DNA from: Maniola hyperantus
Lineage: Eukaryota > Arthropoda > Insecta > Lepidoptera > Nymphalidae
NCBI RefSeq assembly: GCF_902806685.2
Contig: NC_048538.1
Span: 14,446,001 to 14,510,000 of the forward strand
DNA length: 64,000 nt
Reading direction: 5' to 3'
The translations under genes and the position numbers were made by a program. This document shows positions 1-12,373 of this stretch, in pieces. The notes below the pieces were generated by a model, which was given only the letters and a program-made list of their open reading frames with translations, had not been told where the DNA came from and did no database searches. Each line of letters starts with the position of its first letter. The stretch's first letter is position 1.

Positions 1-219
1 GCAATTAATAACACCTTGATAAATCGATAGGTATCTAAAAATAAAACAATGAGTATACAAAGTTTTATGTTCCTCCTAAAATATCTACTGCGGCTATTTT
101 GCCTACCATTGTTACATAGAGTCACAATATGTTTAATTTTATACCAACAGCTGAATCGTGTCCAAACATTCAAAAATCAAATGTAGGAAATAATATTATG
201 TCACGCTTATTTAGTTACT

Positions 220-430
220 AGCGACCCGCCCCGGCTTAGCCCGGCTAGCTTATTACAATCTTCGTAGGAATCTCTATTTTTTTAAAATAAAATAAAGCCT
301 ATGTCACTCACAAAAAATAGCTTTCTACTGGTGAAAGAATTTTCAAAATCGGTCCGTTAGTTCCAGAGATTACCCCCAGCAAACAAATTTACAAACTTAA
401 CTTCTTTATAATATTAATAGGTATAGATTG
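220..430 (-). repeat. third dispersed repeat (GCGGGTCGCTAGT-ended)
   Basis: Minus copy starting ACTAGCGACCCGCCCCGGC with AAAATCGGTCCGTTAGTTCC inside. A plus copy is at 29161-29343 (TCTATACTAATATTATAAAG to GGGGCGGGTCGCAAGT). Confidence 0.55.
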
Positions 431-437
431 TAGATAA

Positions 438-945
438 CGAGCAAATGCATGTGAAACACCGAAATAACAAAACACTGTCTCTATTTCTGTGATAAAACTA
501 AAAACAAATTAGAATAACAAACATACAGTCATCGGTGAATTGGTCCAAAACATTCAAAGAAATGGTAGCAAATATCTGGAATTGTCAATCGTACAAGGCA
601 TAGTAACACCTATAAATTATCAGTAGAATTGCGAGTAAATGCGGAAACTACGAGTAGACAAAACACAGTCTAAATATTATCTACGGTGAAACAAAAAACT
701 AAAATTAGACTAGACATAATAAACATAAGACATAAGAACTATCAGTAAATAAAAGGTAGCAAATATCTGGAATCGTCAAGAGTAAAGGGCATAGTTACAT
801 TTATTTACGTTACCATAGATAAATAGTAAATGCGTGTGGCACTATGAGACAACACAACACCGAGCAGTCTTTATTTCTACGGTAAAGCTAAAAAGACTGT
901 CAGACTAGAAACGTAGAGCCATCGGTAAATGAAATAATTAGTCCC
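438..945 (+). repeat. three degenerate tandem units of about 190 bp
   Basis: Unit starts at about 440, 633 and 822 share AGTAAATGCG-like starts, then a CTATTTCTACGGT-like segment and AAACTAAAAA. GGTAGCAAATATCTGGAAT recurs at about 563 and 754. Confidence 0.55.
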
Positions 946-951
946 CTAAAA

Positions 952-1233
952 CTAGGTCAAGTGGATTGGACATTTCAGCAGTAGGTGAAAATTTTTGGCA
1001 CACGACTTTATGTCTAGATTGTGTAAAAATATTGACATTCCAGAAGATTTAACTTGTGAAATTAAATCATGGAGGATTTTCTTGAACTTGTTGAATGGTG
1101 ATTCTGTTTTAGCTGGATGCCATTCATTACTCACGTTACATTTTGAGTATTCTCGCACTACGGTTTTAGTTTGGTCTTGACTCTCGTCAGCCGTTCCCGA
1201 CGTCGTCGTTTCATTGTAAATTTTATTGCTCAT
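952..1233 (-). CDS. possible coding exon, unknown protein (93 codons)
   Basis: ATG at 1233 opens a frame of even codon use, rich in Asn, Thr and Lys (MSNKIYNETTTSGTADESQD ... FNKFKKILHDLISQ), free of recognisable repeats. It could be a small protein or the first exon of a gene running off the left edge. No domain, signal peptide or good donor recognised. It may equally be chance. Confidence 0.25.
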   Translation of the reverse strand: MSNKIYNETTTSGTADESQDQTKTVVREYSKCNVSNEWHPAKTESPFNKFKKILHDLISQVKSSGMSIFLHNLDIKSCAKNFHLLLKCPIHLT

Positions 1234-1239
1234 AAAGCA

Positions 1240-1761
1240 TTCTAAAATTTGTTACTCAGTGAAATCTTGTATTTTAAGAATACCAGGAACGTAACAAATT
1301 ATAAAATATTGTTGATTTTTACGCGGAAACATTTGAGAAAATAATATGGAATTTCGTGTGCACACAAGAACGAGTACACGCTATGCCTATAATTCATTCC
1401 GTGTCAAAATTATCCAAATCGGTCTTCGCAGTAGCGTTTATGTACCTTTTGTTTATTCGTTCCACCATAGAAATGTGCAGGTGCTATAATTTATAGTTGT
1501 TTTATCTCTGCGTTTCTTTCTACTTTGTTTTGGTTCACCAGGTGAACATTCGATGGACACGGTAGTTCGTCGAATGTTTAGTTTTAGGGAACTATACGTT
1601 TATAAACAACACATCCGTCGAAATGTTTATTCTGTACAATAAACAAATATCTATTAATTCTATATTTACCTACATCAGCGATGTTGTGTTGCCTACGTAC
1701 TCGTACGAGTTGTAAGTTTTATTTAGACCTAAGTACCTAAACAAATTCTTTACCTTCTCTT
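1240..1761. other. unannotated AT-rich DNA
   Basis: No gene, repeat or hairpin recognised. Confidence 0.5.
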
Positions 1762-1915
1762 ACCCTAGCCAAATACGATCAAGTTTGCAGCGGACTTGAG
1801 GCGGGCGAGCGGAACTGATAGCCATAACCCGTCAAGTTTACTGGACGCCGCGCTGCGCCGCTTCAAGTCCGCTGCATACTTGACCGATAAACTTGATCGT
1901 GTATGGCCAGCGTTA
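1762..1915. mobile_element. hairpin MITE family C, copy 2
   Basis: Arms AATACGATCAAGTTTGCAGC and GCTGCATACTTGACCGAT...AACTTGATCGTGTATGGCC; the centre contains GATAGCCATAACCCGTCAAG, as in the 34-kb copy. Confidence 0.7.
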
Positions 1916-2359
1916 CTTAGATCTTTTCGTTGCTGCGTAGAAAATAAATTCTGGTTTACGGCTTTCATCTGCTTTACAAAGTTACAAAATATGTTGCCGA
2001 TGTAAATTGAGCAGAAATATTTGTTGAAGATTACGTTTTAACACACCAACACATACCAATATAAAACAAACAATTAGATTAGATCTCTAAAAAGTCTACC
2101 TAATTATAATATCTGGGTAATTATCTGTACCTAGTAAACAAAATGGAACAAAAAGAAAATTGTTATTTCCTATACCCAGTTCACACGATACGTAGTAGAT
2201 ATTTGCACAAACTGGCTCATTTTGGTATTAGGGTCATATCAATTGTCCCCATACTCGTATATTAGGAAGTATTCTGTTAACGCCTGGTTAACGCGATGTT
2301 ATTCTGATCTCTTGGTATCATTGTTCAAACATATTCAACTTTCAACTCATCAGTCAGCA

Positions 2360-2430
2360 TCCGATATGGTCTAGTGGCTAGGATACCTGGCTCTCACCCA
2401 GGAGGCTCGGGTTCGATTCCCGGTATCGGA
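2360..2430 (+). tRNA. tRNA-Glu (CTC)
   Basis: A 71-nt cloverleaf. The acceptor stem TCCGATA pairs with TATCGGA; the anticodon arm CCTGG-CTCTCAC-CCAGG gives anticodon CTC; A box (TGGTCTAGTGGCTAGGA) and B box (GGTTCGATTCC) are intact. A T-run ending Pol III transcription follows at about 2438-2442. It is a solitary gene with no intron. Unlike the SINE heads in this window its stems are complete, so it is probably functional. Confidence 0.93.
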
Positions 2431-2632
2431 AAAAAACTTTTTATAATAGGGATTATTTTTAGACTTCTTTTTTCTATGGTTTTTGTTTTCCAGTTTCCCA
2501 CGGGAATTCAAGAGTGAACCCATCCTGATAAACTTGGACGTTAAAACGTTGGACGATCGAAATCTTTAGAAACGTTTTCGAGAATAGCTCGTTTAAATTA
2601 AAGGATTGTGAGTGACTAATTATATTAACTAC

Positions 2633-2842
2633 ATAAATGCAAAAGTGTGCTTGTTTGTTGGTTTGTCTTTGAATCACGCCGCAATTCAGCAACAGATCGA
2701 CGTGATTTTTGCATGGATATAGTTAAAGACCTTTAGAGTTATATAAATATAGGCTATTGATTTATCCTGGAAAATCAAAGAGCTACCACGGGATTTTCAA
2801 AAGCCTACACCCACGTGGACGAAGTCGCGGGCATCATCTAGT
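2633..2842 (+). repeat. Lep1-like dispersed repeat
   Basis: Characteristic blocks TTGTTGGTTTGTC, GACGTGATTTTTGCATGG and ACGAAGTCGCGGGCATCATC ending CTAGT. The CTAG end would fit a Helitron-like element, but this is a recollection. Similar copies: 5650-5824, 27858-28034, 37295-37480, 39768-39986, 56823-57018, 60195-60308, and 62375-62897 (split) on plus; 6451-6693, 8038-8275, 10667-10870, 12165-12363, 25950-26130 and 38805-39027 on minus. Confidence 0.6.
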
Positions 2843-3049
2843 AGGTACTTAACATTTAGAATGGCGGAAAAGATTTGTTCAACGCATTCCTGTTCTGTAA
2901 AGTCCACGTCACAAACCATTAAACTGCGTAATGCTTACGTTCCTTCTTATCCAAGCTTCTCCATAAAAAATCAAGTGACACAAAATGTATGTCGTTATCG
3001 CTTCAAACAACAAGCACCATACACTTTATTTCATTTCAGCTTTAAGTAG

Positions 3050-3766
3050 TTCAGTTTAGAACTTAAGGGCATTCCTCCCAGCTACGAGTGTTATGCGGCC
3101 ACAATGGGTGCTAGCTCTTTATTACCCATGAACGGCAAGCCATAAACTAGTCCAAATAGACGTTCCTTCGCCCTGCTAAGAACGGAACTACAACTTTATC
3201 AGACGCCTATGGAACTTCGTTCGTTGTAATGACCCACCGAAAACATAAATGTGGAAAAGGAGCCAAGTTCTATATTGCAAGGAAGTGAGAGTTTGTATAA
3301 TCTTCGCCGACAAAAATCATTGATATAGAGATAGGTGCCAGGTTCCATAGGTAGGATGAAATCATTCCTTCTAAAATGAATTCCTTTAAATTTTTTTTTA
3401 TATTATTGAAGTAGGTCATATAATTTGGCACGTTTTAATAGTTAGTTTTAAGTTTATCACATTTGACGTTTAATATGAAAAAGCTATAAATAGTGCAGTC
3501 TAGAACATAAGGGCATTCCTCTCAACTACGAGTGTTATGCGGCCACAATGTGTGCTAGCTCTTTATTACCCATGAACGGCAAGCCATAAACTATTCCAAA
3601 TAGACGTTCCTTCGCCGTGCTATGAACGGAACTACAACTTTATCAGACGCATATGGAACATTTTCTCTATAATAACTAACCCACCAAAAACATAAATGTT
3701 GAAAAGGAGCCAAGTTCTTTATTGCAACGAAGTGAGAGGTTGTATAATCTTCGCCGACAAAAATAA
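3050..3766 (+). repeat. direct duplication of a 270-bp segment
   Basis: 3050-3321 and 3494-3766 are highly similar in direct orientation (shared TATGCGGCCACAATG, AACGGCAAGCCATAAACTA, CCAAATAGACGTTCCTTCG), separated by about 170 bp of unrelated AT-rich DNA. No coding content. Confidence 0.75.
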
Positions 3767-4440
3767 TTCAATCATATCCTAAAACCCCTTTTTAAAGCAC
3801 TATTATACCAATGTTACCTAGATAGATAGTTAGTCTACATAGTTATTTTATTTTAGTAATTATTTACCTACTAGTTTTACAATGCTTCGTTTTAACTCTG
3901 CTTGCATGAGCTCAATGTAAAATAGAGGAGCAGGAACTGGATCATTGATTCATTCAAATGACACAACTGAGTTATTTAGAGCTTACTACTAGATACCAAA
4001 AATGTTATTGTATTAAAAATTATCAAAATCTGTACTATTAGCGACGAGTCGGCTAAAAGATTATCTAAAGAGTAGGTAATTGTAGTCCCGTGTATTTACA
4101 TTACAGTGCTCTATTATTTTCCAAAGCACCGGAAACACTTTAAACAGGTAAGCATAGATACCGTTTAAACAGTGCTATTTTCCTACCTACATGGAAAAAA
4201 ACACTGAGTATAGGTAACATAATATCTAAAAACTGCAACTGATAACAAACCACTTATCACTGCTTACATGCCATTCTTCTCTAACACTCGAACGATTACA
4301 ACAAAGAGAGTGAGAGAGATGGATGTAGGAGTGCACTAAATGTTATGTTTGCGGAACGGTTATCTCACTGGGTCGCAGATAATAAGGGTGAGGTAAATAC
4401 TGATTATTATGTCTAGTAGGTTGAATCAACGTTCACTCTT
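3767..4440. other. unannotated AT-rich DNA
   Basis: Nothing recognised apart from short AT-rich runs and a GAGAGTGAGAGAGATGG stretch at about 4304-4323. Confidence 0.5.
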
Positions 4441-4985
4441 ACAGTTGGGCCATTATGAACGTGCGAACTGAGAATCATTACGATTGTAGGGATAAAGGGA
4501 TGCCGTTCAGTAGCAGGTAAAGTCTGTTCACTAACTTAGTGTCGCTACACCCGCAGGCGCATTTATTATTTCGCTTTTATTATAATATTATTTTTCACTG
4601 TGTTTGTTAAATAAATGTTTTTTATTTTAAGAATAAAATAGAATACCTTCTGTATTATTCTTATGTTTATTGTAATAAATAAAAATAAAATAATAATTTA
4701 TTATTATAATAATATTAAATAAATAAAAATAAAATAAAAATAAACACTAGTTGGGTAGCGACACTATGTTAGTAAACAGACTTTACCTAATTTTATATTG
4801 TTTCCCCTCTCTCTTTATAACCTGTTATCGACTATCGTCAAATCCTTTTTTTACTGTTACACACAACACCACGCACAACACCAAAGCATCATGTTCCAGA
4901 TCTATAAGGCATGTAAGTGCGAGATAGAGGTCTGATAAAAATAATTTATGACCCAGTTCGCACGTTCGTAATGGCCCAACTATAA
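4441..4985. mobile_element. inverted repeat with a second inverted repeat nested inside
   Basis: The outer pair is GTTGGGCCATTATGAACGTG (4444) and its near-complement CACGTTCGTAATGGCCCAAC (ending 4980). The inner pair is GGTAAAGTCTGTTCACTAAC (4516) and GTTAGTAAACAGACTTTACC (ending 4788). The inner body is a very AT-rich AATAAAA-type stretch. Confidence 0.65.
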
Positions 4986-5149
4986 CAACATTCGTTAGTA
5001 CTTTTCATAAAAGGAAGGGTTTTCTATAATCCGCTAAAACAGACAGATCTGTATAGTACACCGTACAGCATGCGATATGCGATATGCATCGCTCTCCTGT
5101 CCGCTGCAAAACATACAGGATAAGTAAGCCACTAAGCAAGCAAGACGTA

Positions 5150-5224
5150 CAGTACGCCGCAGAAAGTAATGTACATCGGCCTTTAGAATGACATTTCGGC
5201 TTTGTAGAGCGTTGTCTCTGTCAC
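5150..5224. mobile_element. half copy of hairpin MITE family A
   Basis: Only the left arm is present (AGTACGCCGCAGAAAGTAAT to GTTGTCTCTGTCAC). Confidence 0.65.
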
Positions 5225-5904
5225 ATGAAATTTGAAACAAAGCGTGAGGAGGTAAATTTTACGCGTTATATTTCGCATCATAAAAAGTTAGAAATTACAT
5301 CAAAATAAAAACCATTGATAGTATATTTGTACGGTGGAAAAATAAATCCTTGGCCAATTAAAATAAACGCGTCATATTTTATTTTAAGCACAGTTAAATA
5401 TTTTTATAGTAACCATTATTTGTTTCGCGTCACGATCGAGTGCGTTTTGATTTTAATCGATATAAATTAGCATTAATTAAATTTAATGGACGTTCGCTCG
5501 CACGGTTGTATTGTACAGTTCCATTCTTAAAATCTGAATTCTGATAGTTGATCTAGGTCAAGTTTTACAATGCACTGATCTGGAAAAATAATAATACCTA
5601 CTTTATTATTTAATTTAGCTTAGCAACTATGTAACAATCAGTACCCTTATTATAAATAAGAAAGTATGTTTGTTTGTTGGTTTGTCCTTCAATCACGTCG
5701 CAAAGGTGCAACGGATTGACGTGATTTTTGCATGGGTATAGATAAAGACCTGGAGAGTGACACAGGCTACTTTTATCCCGAAAAATCTAATTCCACGCGG
5801 ACGAAGTCGCGGGCATCAGCTAGTATCACAATAATTGCGATAAGTAATACGACAGACTAAATCAAAATAAATAAATCAAGTAAATAATTAAGAATCAAGT
5901 TTTT

Positions 5905-6055
5905 AAATTGACTACGCCAGAGGCATAAGGTCAGCGCGCGGTTCAAACCCCATCCGTTGCACTATTGTCGTACCTACTCCTAGAACAAGCTGGAGGGGAG
6001 AGGGGAATATTAGTCATGAATTATGATAAACATGGCTAATATTCTTTAAAAAAAA
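5905..6055 (+). mobile_element. second-family SINE, eroded head
   Basis: Body CACTATTGTCGTACCTACTC and GGGAATATTAGTCATGAATT with an A-rich tail at about 6047-6054. Confidence 0.5.
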
Positions 6056-6973
6056 GACTCGCTTCCTCGCCTCTTCATTCGCGAGCTTCTGTCTTCGCGC
6101 TTTACAAAAACACTCTAGATATATTATTTCTAATGAAATAAAACAATCAAATTCTAAATATATTTTCACTACTCCATTAAATTCTCGTTTCGACTTGCTT
6201 ACCGTATTTCACAGTCGACGCTATATTTGGCCAAATCGAATGTACTGATAAGCGATTTAAACACTGATAAGAGAACAATGGAATATTGTCGATCGTACCA
6301 ATGATTGGTAAATATTAGATCTTATTTACACAAACTTCTCGATTAATACAGATAATAATGTTATTTATTACGCTGCATGGATATAATTGATTTATTGGTT
6401 TAGAAAACGTATACTTTATAGCAAAATTAGGTAACCAAAATGTGTATAAGACTAGCCAACGCCCGCGACTACACAGTGCCGCGCACTGCGCCGCTGTATT
6501 TGTAAGTAGAAAAGTAAAATATTCTTACTAGAACTAGGAACTCTTCAATTTTCCGGAATAAAAAGTAGCCTATGTACTTCCCCGGGATGCAAGCTATCCC
6601 TGTACCAAATTTCGTCAAAATCGGTTGAACGGTTGAGCCGTGAAAAGCTAGCAGACAGACAGACACACTTTCGCATTTATAATATTAAGTATGGATTCAT
6701 CCGTTGTGTATAATTTTTAACAATGATTAATTTTTCACATTATTTGAAATGAAGCGGCAAATTATAAAAATAACTCTGAACGAACTTTACGCGTTTGGGA
6801 CTAATGTATTTTTTGATACTGTCAACCTGCCTCAGTTTTAAATATTATTTGCGGATTAAAAGCTAGATAAAATCTTTATTCAACTAATTGAACTCGCACA
6901 ATCGTTTAGCGAGCAAGTGTAAGGGTCTCCATATTTTTTTACCTTACAACAGCAGCAAATGTAAGAAAATCGA

Positions 6974-6974
<1 letters not shown>

Positions 6975-7006
<32 letters not shown>

Positions 7007-7045
7007 CAATAGACGTCCACTGCTGGACATAGGTCTCTTGTAGGG
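6975..7045 (+). repeat. (ATC)n microsatellite with LINE-end motif
   Basis: A run of ATC/TCA trinucleotides at about 6976-7003, followed by AATAGACGTCCACTGCTGGACATAGG-type sequence, the complement of RTE-like LINE ends. Confidence 0.7.
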
Positions 7046-7469
7046 AGGAAAATCGATTAGTTAAAAATAACAATATTGATGCTAAATAGAGTTTCGTAAC
7101 ACGGTCGTTTATTTTGACCGAGAAACCTTGATTATAATTTGATGAGCTACCTGTACTTAGTACCTACTTACCATGGACTCGGAGTAACTAGATACCGTAG
7201 TCCGTAAGCCGTCCGCTCATGCCCGAAATTTGAGCCAAATTTTGTGCCAAGGGCCTTTTTTAGAGTTAGAAACCCTTGTAGGATCACTTCGTTGTCTGTC
7301 TGCCGGTCTGTCGTATCTGTCAAGACACGTCAAGGGAATCAAAACCTAAAACTGGATGGGTAGGCACTTCCATCGACCTAGAATCACGAAATTTGTGCAG
7401 GTAGCAATGTCTGCAATGTTGGCAGGTAGCAATGTACAAGTATAGGGGGAAAATCCGAAAATCATGAAT

Positions 7470-7850
7470 TTCAAACCCCTATCACCCCCTTAGGGGTTGA
7501 ATTTTCTAATTTTTCTTAGCGGATGCCTACGTCATAATAGTTATCTGCATGCCAAATTTTAGCCCAATCCGTCCAGTAGTTTGAGCTGTCAGTCAGTCAG
7601 TCACATTTTCCTTTTATATACTTAGACGGGCATTAGCCCGTGACTTCGTCCACGTGGACTACACAAATTTCAAACTCCTTTTTATCCCCTTGGGGATTGA
7701 ATTTTCTGAAATTCTTTCTTAGCAGATGTCTACGTCATAATAGCTATTTGCCTGCCAAGTTTCAGCCCGATCCGTCCAGTAGTTTTAGCTGTGCGTTGAT
7801 AGATCAGTCAGTCAGCTTTTCCTGTTACATATTTGTATGAAGATTCGCGT
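7470..7850 (-). repeat. two adjacent copies of the second repeat family
   Basis: Two head-to-tail minus copies: TATCACCCCCTTAGGGG at 7481 and TTATCCCCTTGGGGATTG at 7682, each followed by CAGTAGTTT[GT]AGCTGT and a GTCAGTCAG run. Confidence 0.6.
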
Positions 7851-8576
7851 GTTATCGTAGTTAGGAAAAAATAGGTACGGTTGGTTCATACTATTTAATG
7901 AACTTGCGGCGTCTAGTTATTCCAAGTCTATGGTACCTACAGACTAAAAGGGAAGTCGTTTATAACAGGTAGGTAATTATAGGTATTTAATTATTACGTA
8001 CGTAGATATACATAAAATACGCTTGCGTTTTTAAATACTAGACTGGATGATTCTCGCGACTTTGTCCGCGTGGATTTAAGTTTTTAAAAGTCCCTTGGGA
8101 ATTCTTTGATTTTCCGAAATAAAAAGCACCTATGTGACCGACTTGCAGATCTATTACTATGTAGGTAAGTATGTATATCCACCAAGAAACCACATTTTGG
8201 TCCGTTGTTCTGTTGCGGCGTAAATGGAGGACAAACCAACAAACAAACATACCTTCGCATTTATAATAATAATATAATTTAAAATGGTATTTCGACATAC
8301 GAAATAGACAATTATAGTGATTGCAAGGTCGGAGCGTGCCTTTGTACCTACCACTTGTTCAGATAAATTATAATAATAGAAATTCTTTAAGAACAAGTAA
8401 CTACATAATTTAAATCTATGTGTTACATTTATAATTTACGGTTGTAACTGTGGCGTCACCCGGGTCACAGCTGAAAATCGGCGTCCTGCATCTTATGTGT
8501 GTTAACGCATATGATGCAAGACATTATGCTGAGCTGTACACCCATTTGGGGTGGTGTCACAGATGAAAATTGAGCC

Positions 8577-8750
8577 TCAATAGCTCAACCGGTATAGGAG
8601 TGGACTGAAAACCGAAAGGTCGACGGTTCAAATCCCGCCCGTTGCACTATTGTCGTACCTACTCCTAGCACAAGCCTGACGCTTAATTGGAGAGGAAAGG
8701 GGAATATTAGTCATTTAATATGGCTAATATTCTTTAAAAAAAAATTGTTA
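8577..8750 (+). mobile_element. second tRNA-derived SINE family
   Basis: The head AATAGCTCAACCGGTATAGG with B box GGTTCAAATCC is followed by CACTATTGTCGTACCTACTC and an A-rich end. Other copies: 24215-24356 (minus) and 5905-6055 (plus, head eroded). Confidence 0.6.
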
Positions 8751-9261
8751 CATTTGTACTTTGTTTTTATGTGACACCAACGTCCAACAACAAATAAATT
8801 CATTTTCTTTCGTACTTGTAAAAGTTTATACGAATAAAAAAGATTTTTATTTTATTTTATTTATTTATTTTCTTTCTTTCTACAGTATAACATACCTACC
8901 TACCTAGGTGAACTACACAATAGGCTAACTAGAAACCGTAATAAGCTTGCAACTCCTACCCTACGGCTCAGGAAAGAACCTTTTATAACAAAATTCCGCA
9001 AACTATTTTGGACTTGCCTTCACAAAAGACCCCCCCACTAGCTGGACGGACGACATAAGCGAGTCCCAGGGAGCCGTTGTATTCAGGCGGTACAAGACCG
9101 TGGCATGTGGAAGTCCCTATAAGAGACGTCAGCTCAGTGTACGTCTATTGGTTGCTGATGATGATGATGATGATGAACTGAACTTAAACTGTACCAGCTC
9201 TAACCAAGAAGTAATGCGAAATTACATTGGCAGGCTGCAACGGAATCTATATATACATCTA

Positions 9262-9474
9262 AATATATAAAAGGAAAAGGTGACTGACTGACTGATCTAA
9301 TAACACACAGCTTAAACTACTGGACGGATCGGGCTGAAATTTGGTATGCAGATAGCTATTATGACGTAGGCATCTGCTAAGAAAGGATTTTTGATAATTC
9401 AACCCCTAAGGGGGTGAAATAGGGGTTTGAAATTTGTACAGTCCAAGCGGATGAAGTCACGAGCATTCTAGTAT
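9262..9474 (+). repeat. second dispersed lepidopteran repeat family
   Basis: Blocks AAAAGGAAAAGGTGACTGAC, CTACTGGACGGATCGGGCTG and CCCCTAAGGGGGTGAAATAG. Copies: 7470-7625 and 7626-7850 (minus), 11440-11582 (minus), 18575-18665 (plus, truncated), 44345-44560 (plus, scarlet intron), 61315-61430 (plus, truncated). Confidence 0.6.
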
Positions 9475-9588
9475 AGTATGAAATTCACTTCCGACCGCAG
9501 CGCTCCCCACAGAAATACAATCCTGCTTGTGTGGAACTACTTCCTAATAATATCATGTGTTACAGTAAAACGCACTTTCATTTACTTA

Positions 9589-9760
9589 CAGTACGCGGCA
9601 GAAAGAAATGTACATCGACCTTTAGAAGGAGATAGCAGATTTGTAGAGCGTTGTCTCTGTCGTTGAGACCGACAAAACGTCATATAGGTATGAGTGACAG
9701 AGACAACGCTCTACAAAGCCGAAATGTCATTCTGAAGGCATCGATATACATTACTTTCTA
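9589..9760. mobile_element. hairpin MITE family A, copy 1
   Basis: Inverted-repeat element beginning CAGTACGCGGCAGAAAG. The arms share GTAGAGCGTTGTCTCTGTC and its complement around a short centre (GACAAAACGTCATATAGG). Other copies: 5150-5224 (one arm only), 10488-10666, 29921-30074, 32455-32619, 62453-62630; a fragment is near 36296-36330. Confidence 0.75.
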
Positions 9761-10487
9761 AGAATATTTTCCGACAATAATGATGCATAATAATATGTCA
9801 GAGGTGGGCATATTATTATGCGTTTACTAGCTTATACCCGCGAACCCGTCCGCATGGACTACACAGATTTCAAACCCCTATTTATGTGTTGAATTATATA
9901 TATTTAGAAGATCTGAATAGGGTATAATTATGGTACTGTTTAAGGTTCTGGCGCGACATTTAATATTTAATATCAATGCAAAGCTCAAACCGCTAGTGGA
10001 AACTTGAGATTGCATGTAGATTCTCTCTCTACCAAACCCAAACTGAGCCAATTTAGAACATTTCGAATTTCGAAACCAAGTTATAGCCGGTATTTGCAGG
10101 CTTCAAGTCAACAAAGTCTATTAAACACTGCTTAAGAATAAATAGACATGAATGATCTATTCTATTCATGAAAATAAACAACTAAATAAATTACGTATTC
10201 AGAATATCGTTACAATGTACTCACGAAATACTGCAGAGAATGTTATTGTGCCTTTACTAACAGACTTAACACTTTCTCCACGTTATAATTCCCATGTGTC
10301 GTGCTTGTAGCTACTGCCTACTATTCACGCCATAACTACATATGGTGTAAAGGTCACGTGTCGTTGGTCAGTGCGTGAACTGTCATTTCTGTCCATTTAC
10401 GGATGGACGGTGACAGCTGCTGTGACTTTTTTACGACCCATAGCCACAGATGGGTAATGTTTTCCTACGAAATTTTACTCCTTATAT

Positions 10488-10666
10488 ACAGTACGCGACA
10501 GAAAGTAATGTAGATCGACCTTTAGAAGGAGCAGATTTATAGAGCATTGTCTCTGTCGTTGAGACCGACAAAACGTCACATAGGTGTGAGTGACAGAGAC
10601 AACGCTCTACAAAGCCAAAATGTCGTTCTAAAGGCCGATGTATATTACTTTCTGCAGCGTACTGTA
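10488..10666. mobile_element. hairpin MITE family A, copy 2
   Basis: Full hairpin from ACAGTACGCGACAGAAAG to CTGCAGCGTACTGTA. It lies directly against a Lep1-like repeat (10667 on). Confidence 0.75.
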
Positions 10667-10982
10667 ACTAGCTGATACCCGCGACTTCATCCACGTGGAT
10701 TTAAGATTTTAAAAATCTTGTGGGAACTCAACGATTTTCCGTGATGAAAAGTAGTCTATTTCACTCTCCAGGTCTTTTATACCCATGCAAAAAATTACGT
10801 CAATTCGTTGATCCGGTTCGGCGTGATTAAAGGATAAACTAAAAAACCAATTACACTTTCGAATTTGTAACATGGACCAGACCTGAAGAGTGACGTAGGC
10901 TACTTTTATCCCGGAAAATCAAAGAGGGCACGGGATTTTTAAAACTTAAATCCACGCAAACGAAGTCGCGGACAGCACCTAG
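10667..10982. repeat. two Lep1-like repeats in opposite orientation
   Basis: 10667-10870 is a minus copy (starting ACTAGCTGATACCCGCGAC). 10871-10982 is a 5'-truncated plus copy ending GAAGTCGCGGACAGCACCTAG. Together they form a loose inverted pair. Confidence 0.55.
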
Positions 10983-12373
10983 TACCTGATAATTGTATTT
11001 GTAGGATTGCAAATTGAGATACCCATGTCAAGTAATAAAATTGAATCAAACATGACATTATCAGCGTAATCCTAATGGATCAGCATGCATGATTGTAAAA
11101 TTAACTAAGTATCATTTTGGCATCATTGAAAGGCAGGATAAGTGAAATAACTCTCAATTGGAACCAGTTGAATGCATTTCCTTTGGCCCCATTGCAAATC
11201 AATGACTGCTTTATAGGGTTGATAACAAAACTGTAATTCTCAAAGTTGTGGAGGGTTTCAATACGATTCAGAAGCCGAAGTTACCCCCCCCGTTCACACG
11301 GCGGCGCGGTATCATCTTTTGTCGGATCTAGTTTATATCGGATCCTGCAAAACCGGATAGTGTGTTCATACGGCCGTCCAGTTTTATAGGATCCTACGGT
11401 CCTTTTGCGGAAATCTACTGTTACCACTCAATCGGATCCTGCTATTTTCAAAAATCCTTTCTTAGCGGATGCCTACGTCTTAATAGCTATCTGCATGCCA
11501 AATTTCAGCCCGCGCCGTCCAGTAGTTTGAGCTGTGCGTTGATAGATCACTCAGTCAGTCACCTTTTCCTTTTATATATTTAGATATCCACATCTTATAC
11601 TTACCATAGTCGAGCTTTGCGTTCCGGAGCTACAATTTATTTCACGTTTCAGTGGTATCAAAGAAGGTTTTTTTGCGACAATTCACAGCTCTACTTCAGA
11701 ACGTGCCCATGCGGTTGCAGACATGAACAAGATTGCGTATGAATATATCTGAATAATTACTCCAACACACACTATGAATAATAATTTTACTCATAAATTA
11801 TATATAATTATATATTTTGACATTAAATTGCGAAGAAGAAACAAACACTATGAGCCAAAGGTAATTCGAGTTTACTTATTCCAAAAATGTCCAGACCATG
11901 CACTTTTGGAATGAAATTGATATACCGTATATACCGTAATCTGAGTGAAATTATTTACGTTACTCAACTGTAAACAGTAGCGTCAATGGTTCCAGAGCGG
12001 GCATCGAACCTCGGGGAAATAAACTATTCCCGGAACGAGTAGGCATAACAATTTACGTTCCATTCGCAATAACTGCTTTTGAGGCAATCATAGGTAAAGT
12101 ACCTCCGTCTATACTTCCAAATATAGCACCATCGGTATAGTGGGTAATAGTAGGTTGTATTAAGTACTAGCTGATGCTTGCCATTTCGTCCGCGTGGATT
12201 CAGATTTTTAAAATCCCGTGGGAACTATTTGATTATCCAGGGTAAAAAGTAGCCTATGGCCATTTTTACGTCTTTAACTATATCAATACAAAAAATCACG
12301 TCGAGCTGTTGCGGCCTGATTGAAGGACAAACCAACACACTTTCGCATTTATGATATGGGTAGTGAATCGAAG

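Noticed and set aside
6976..7003. Short regularly repeated units, considered as CRISPR-like
   Set aside because: A simple trinucleotide microsatellite in a eukaryotic genome; no spacers.
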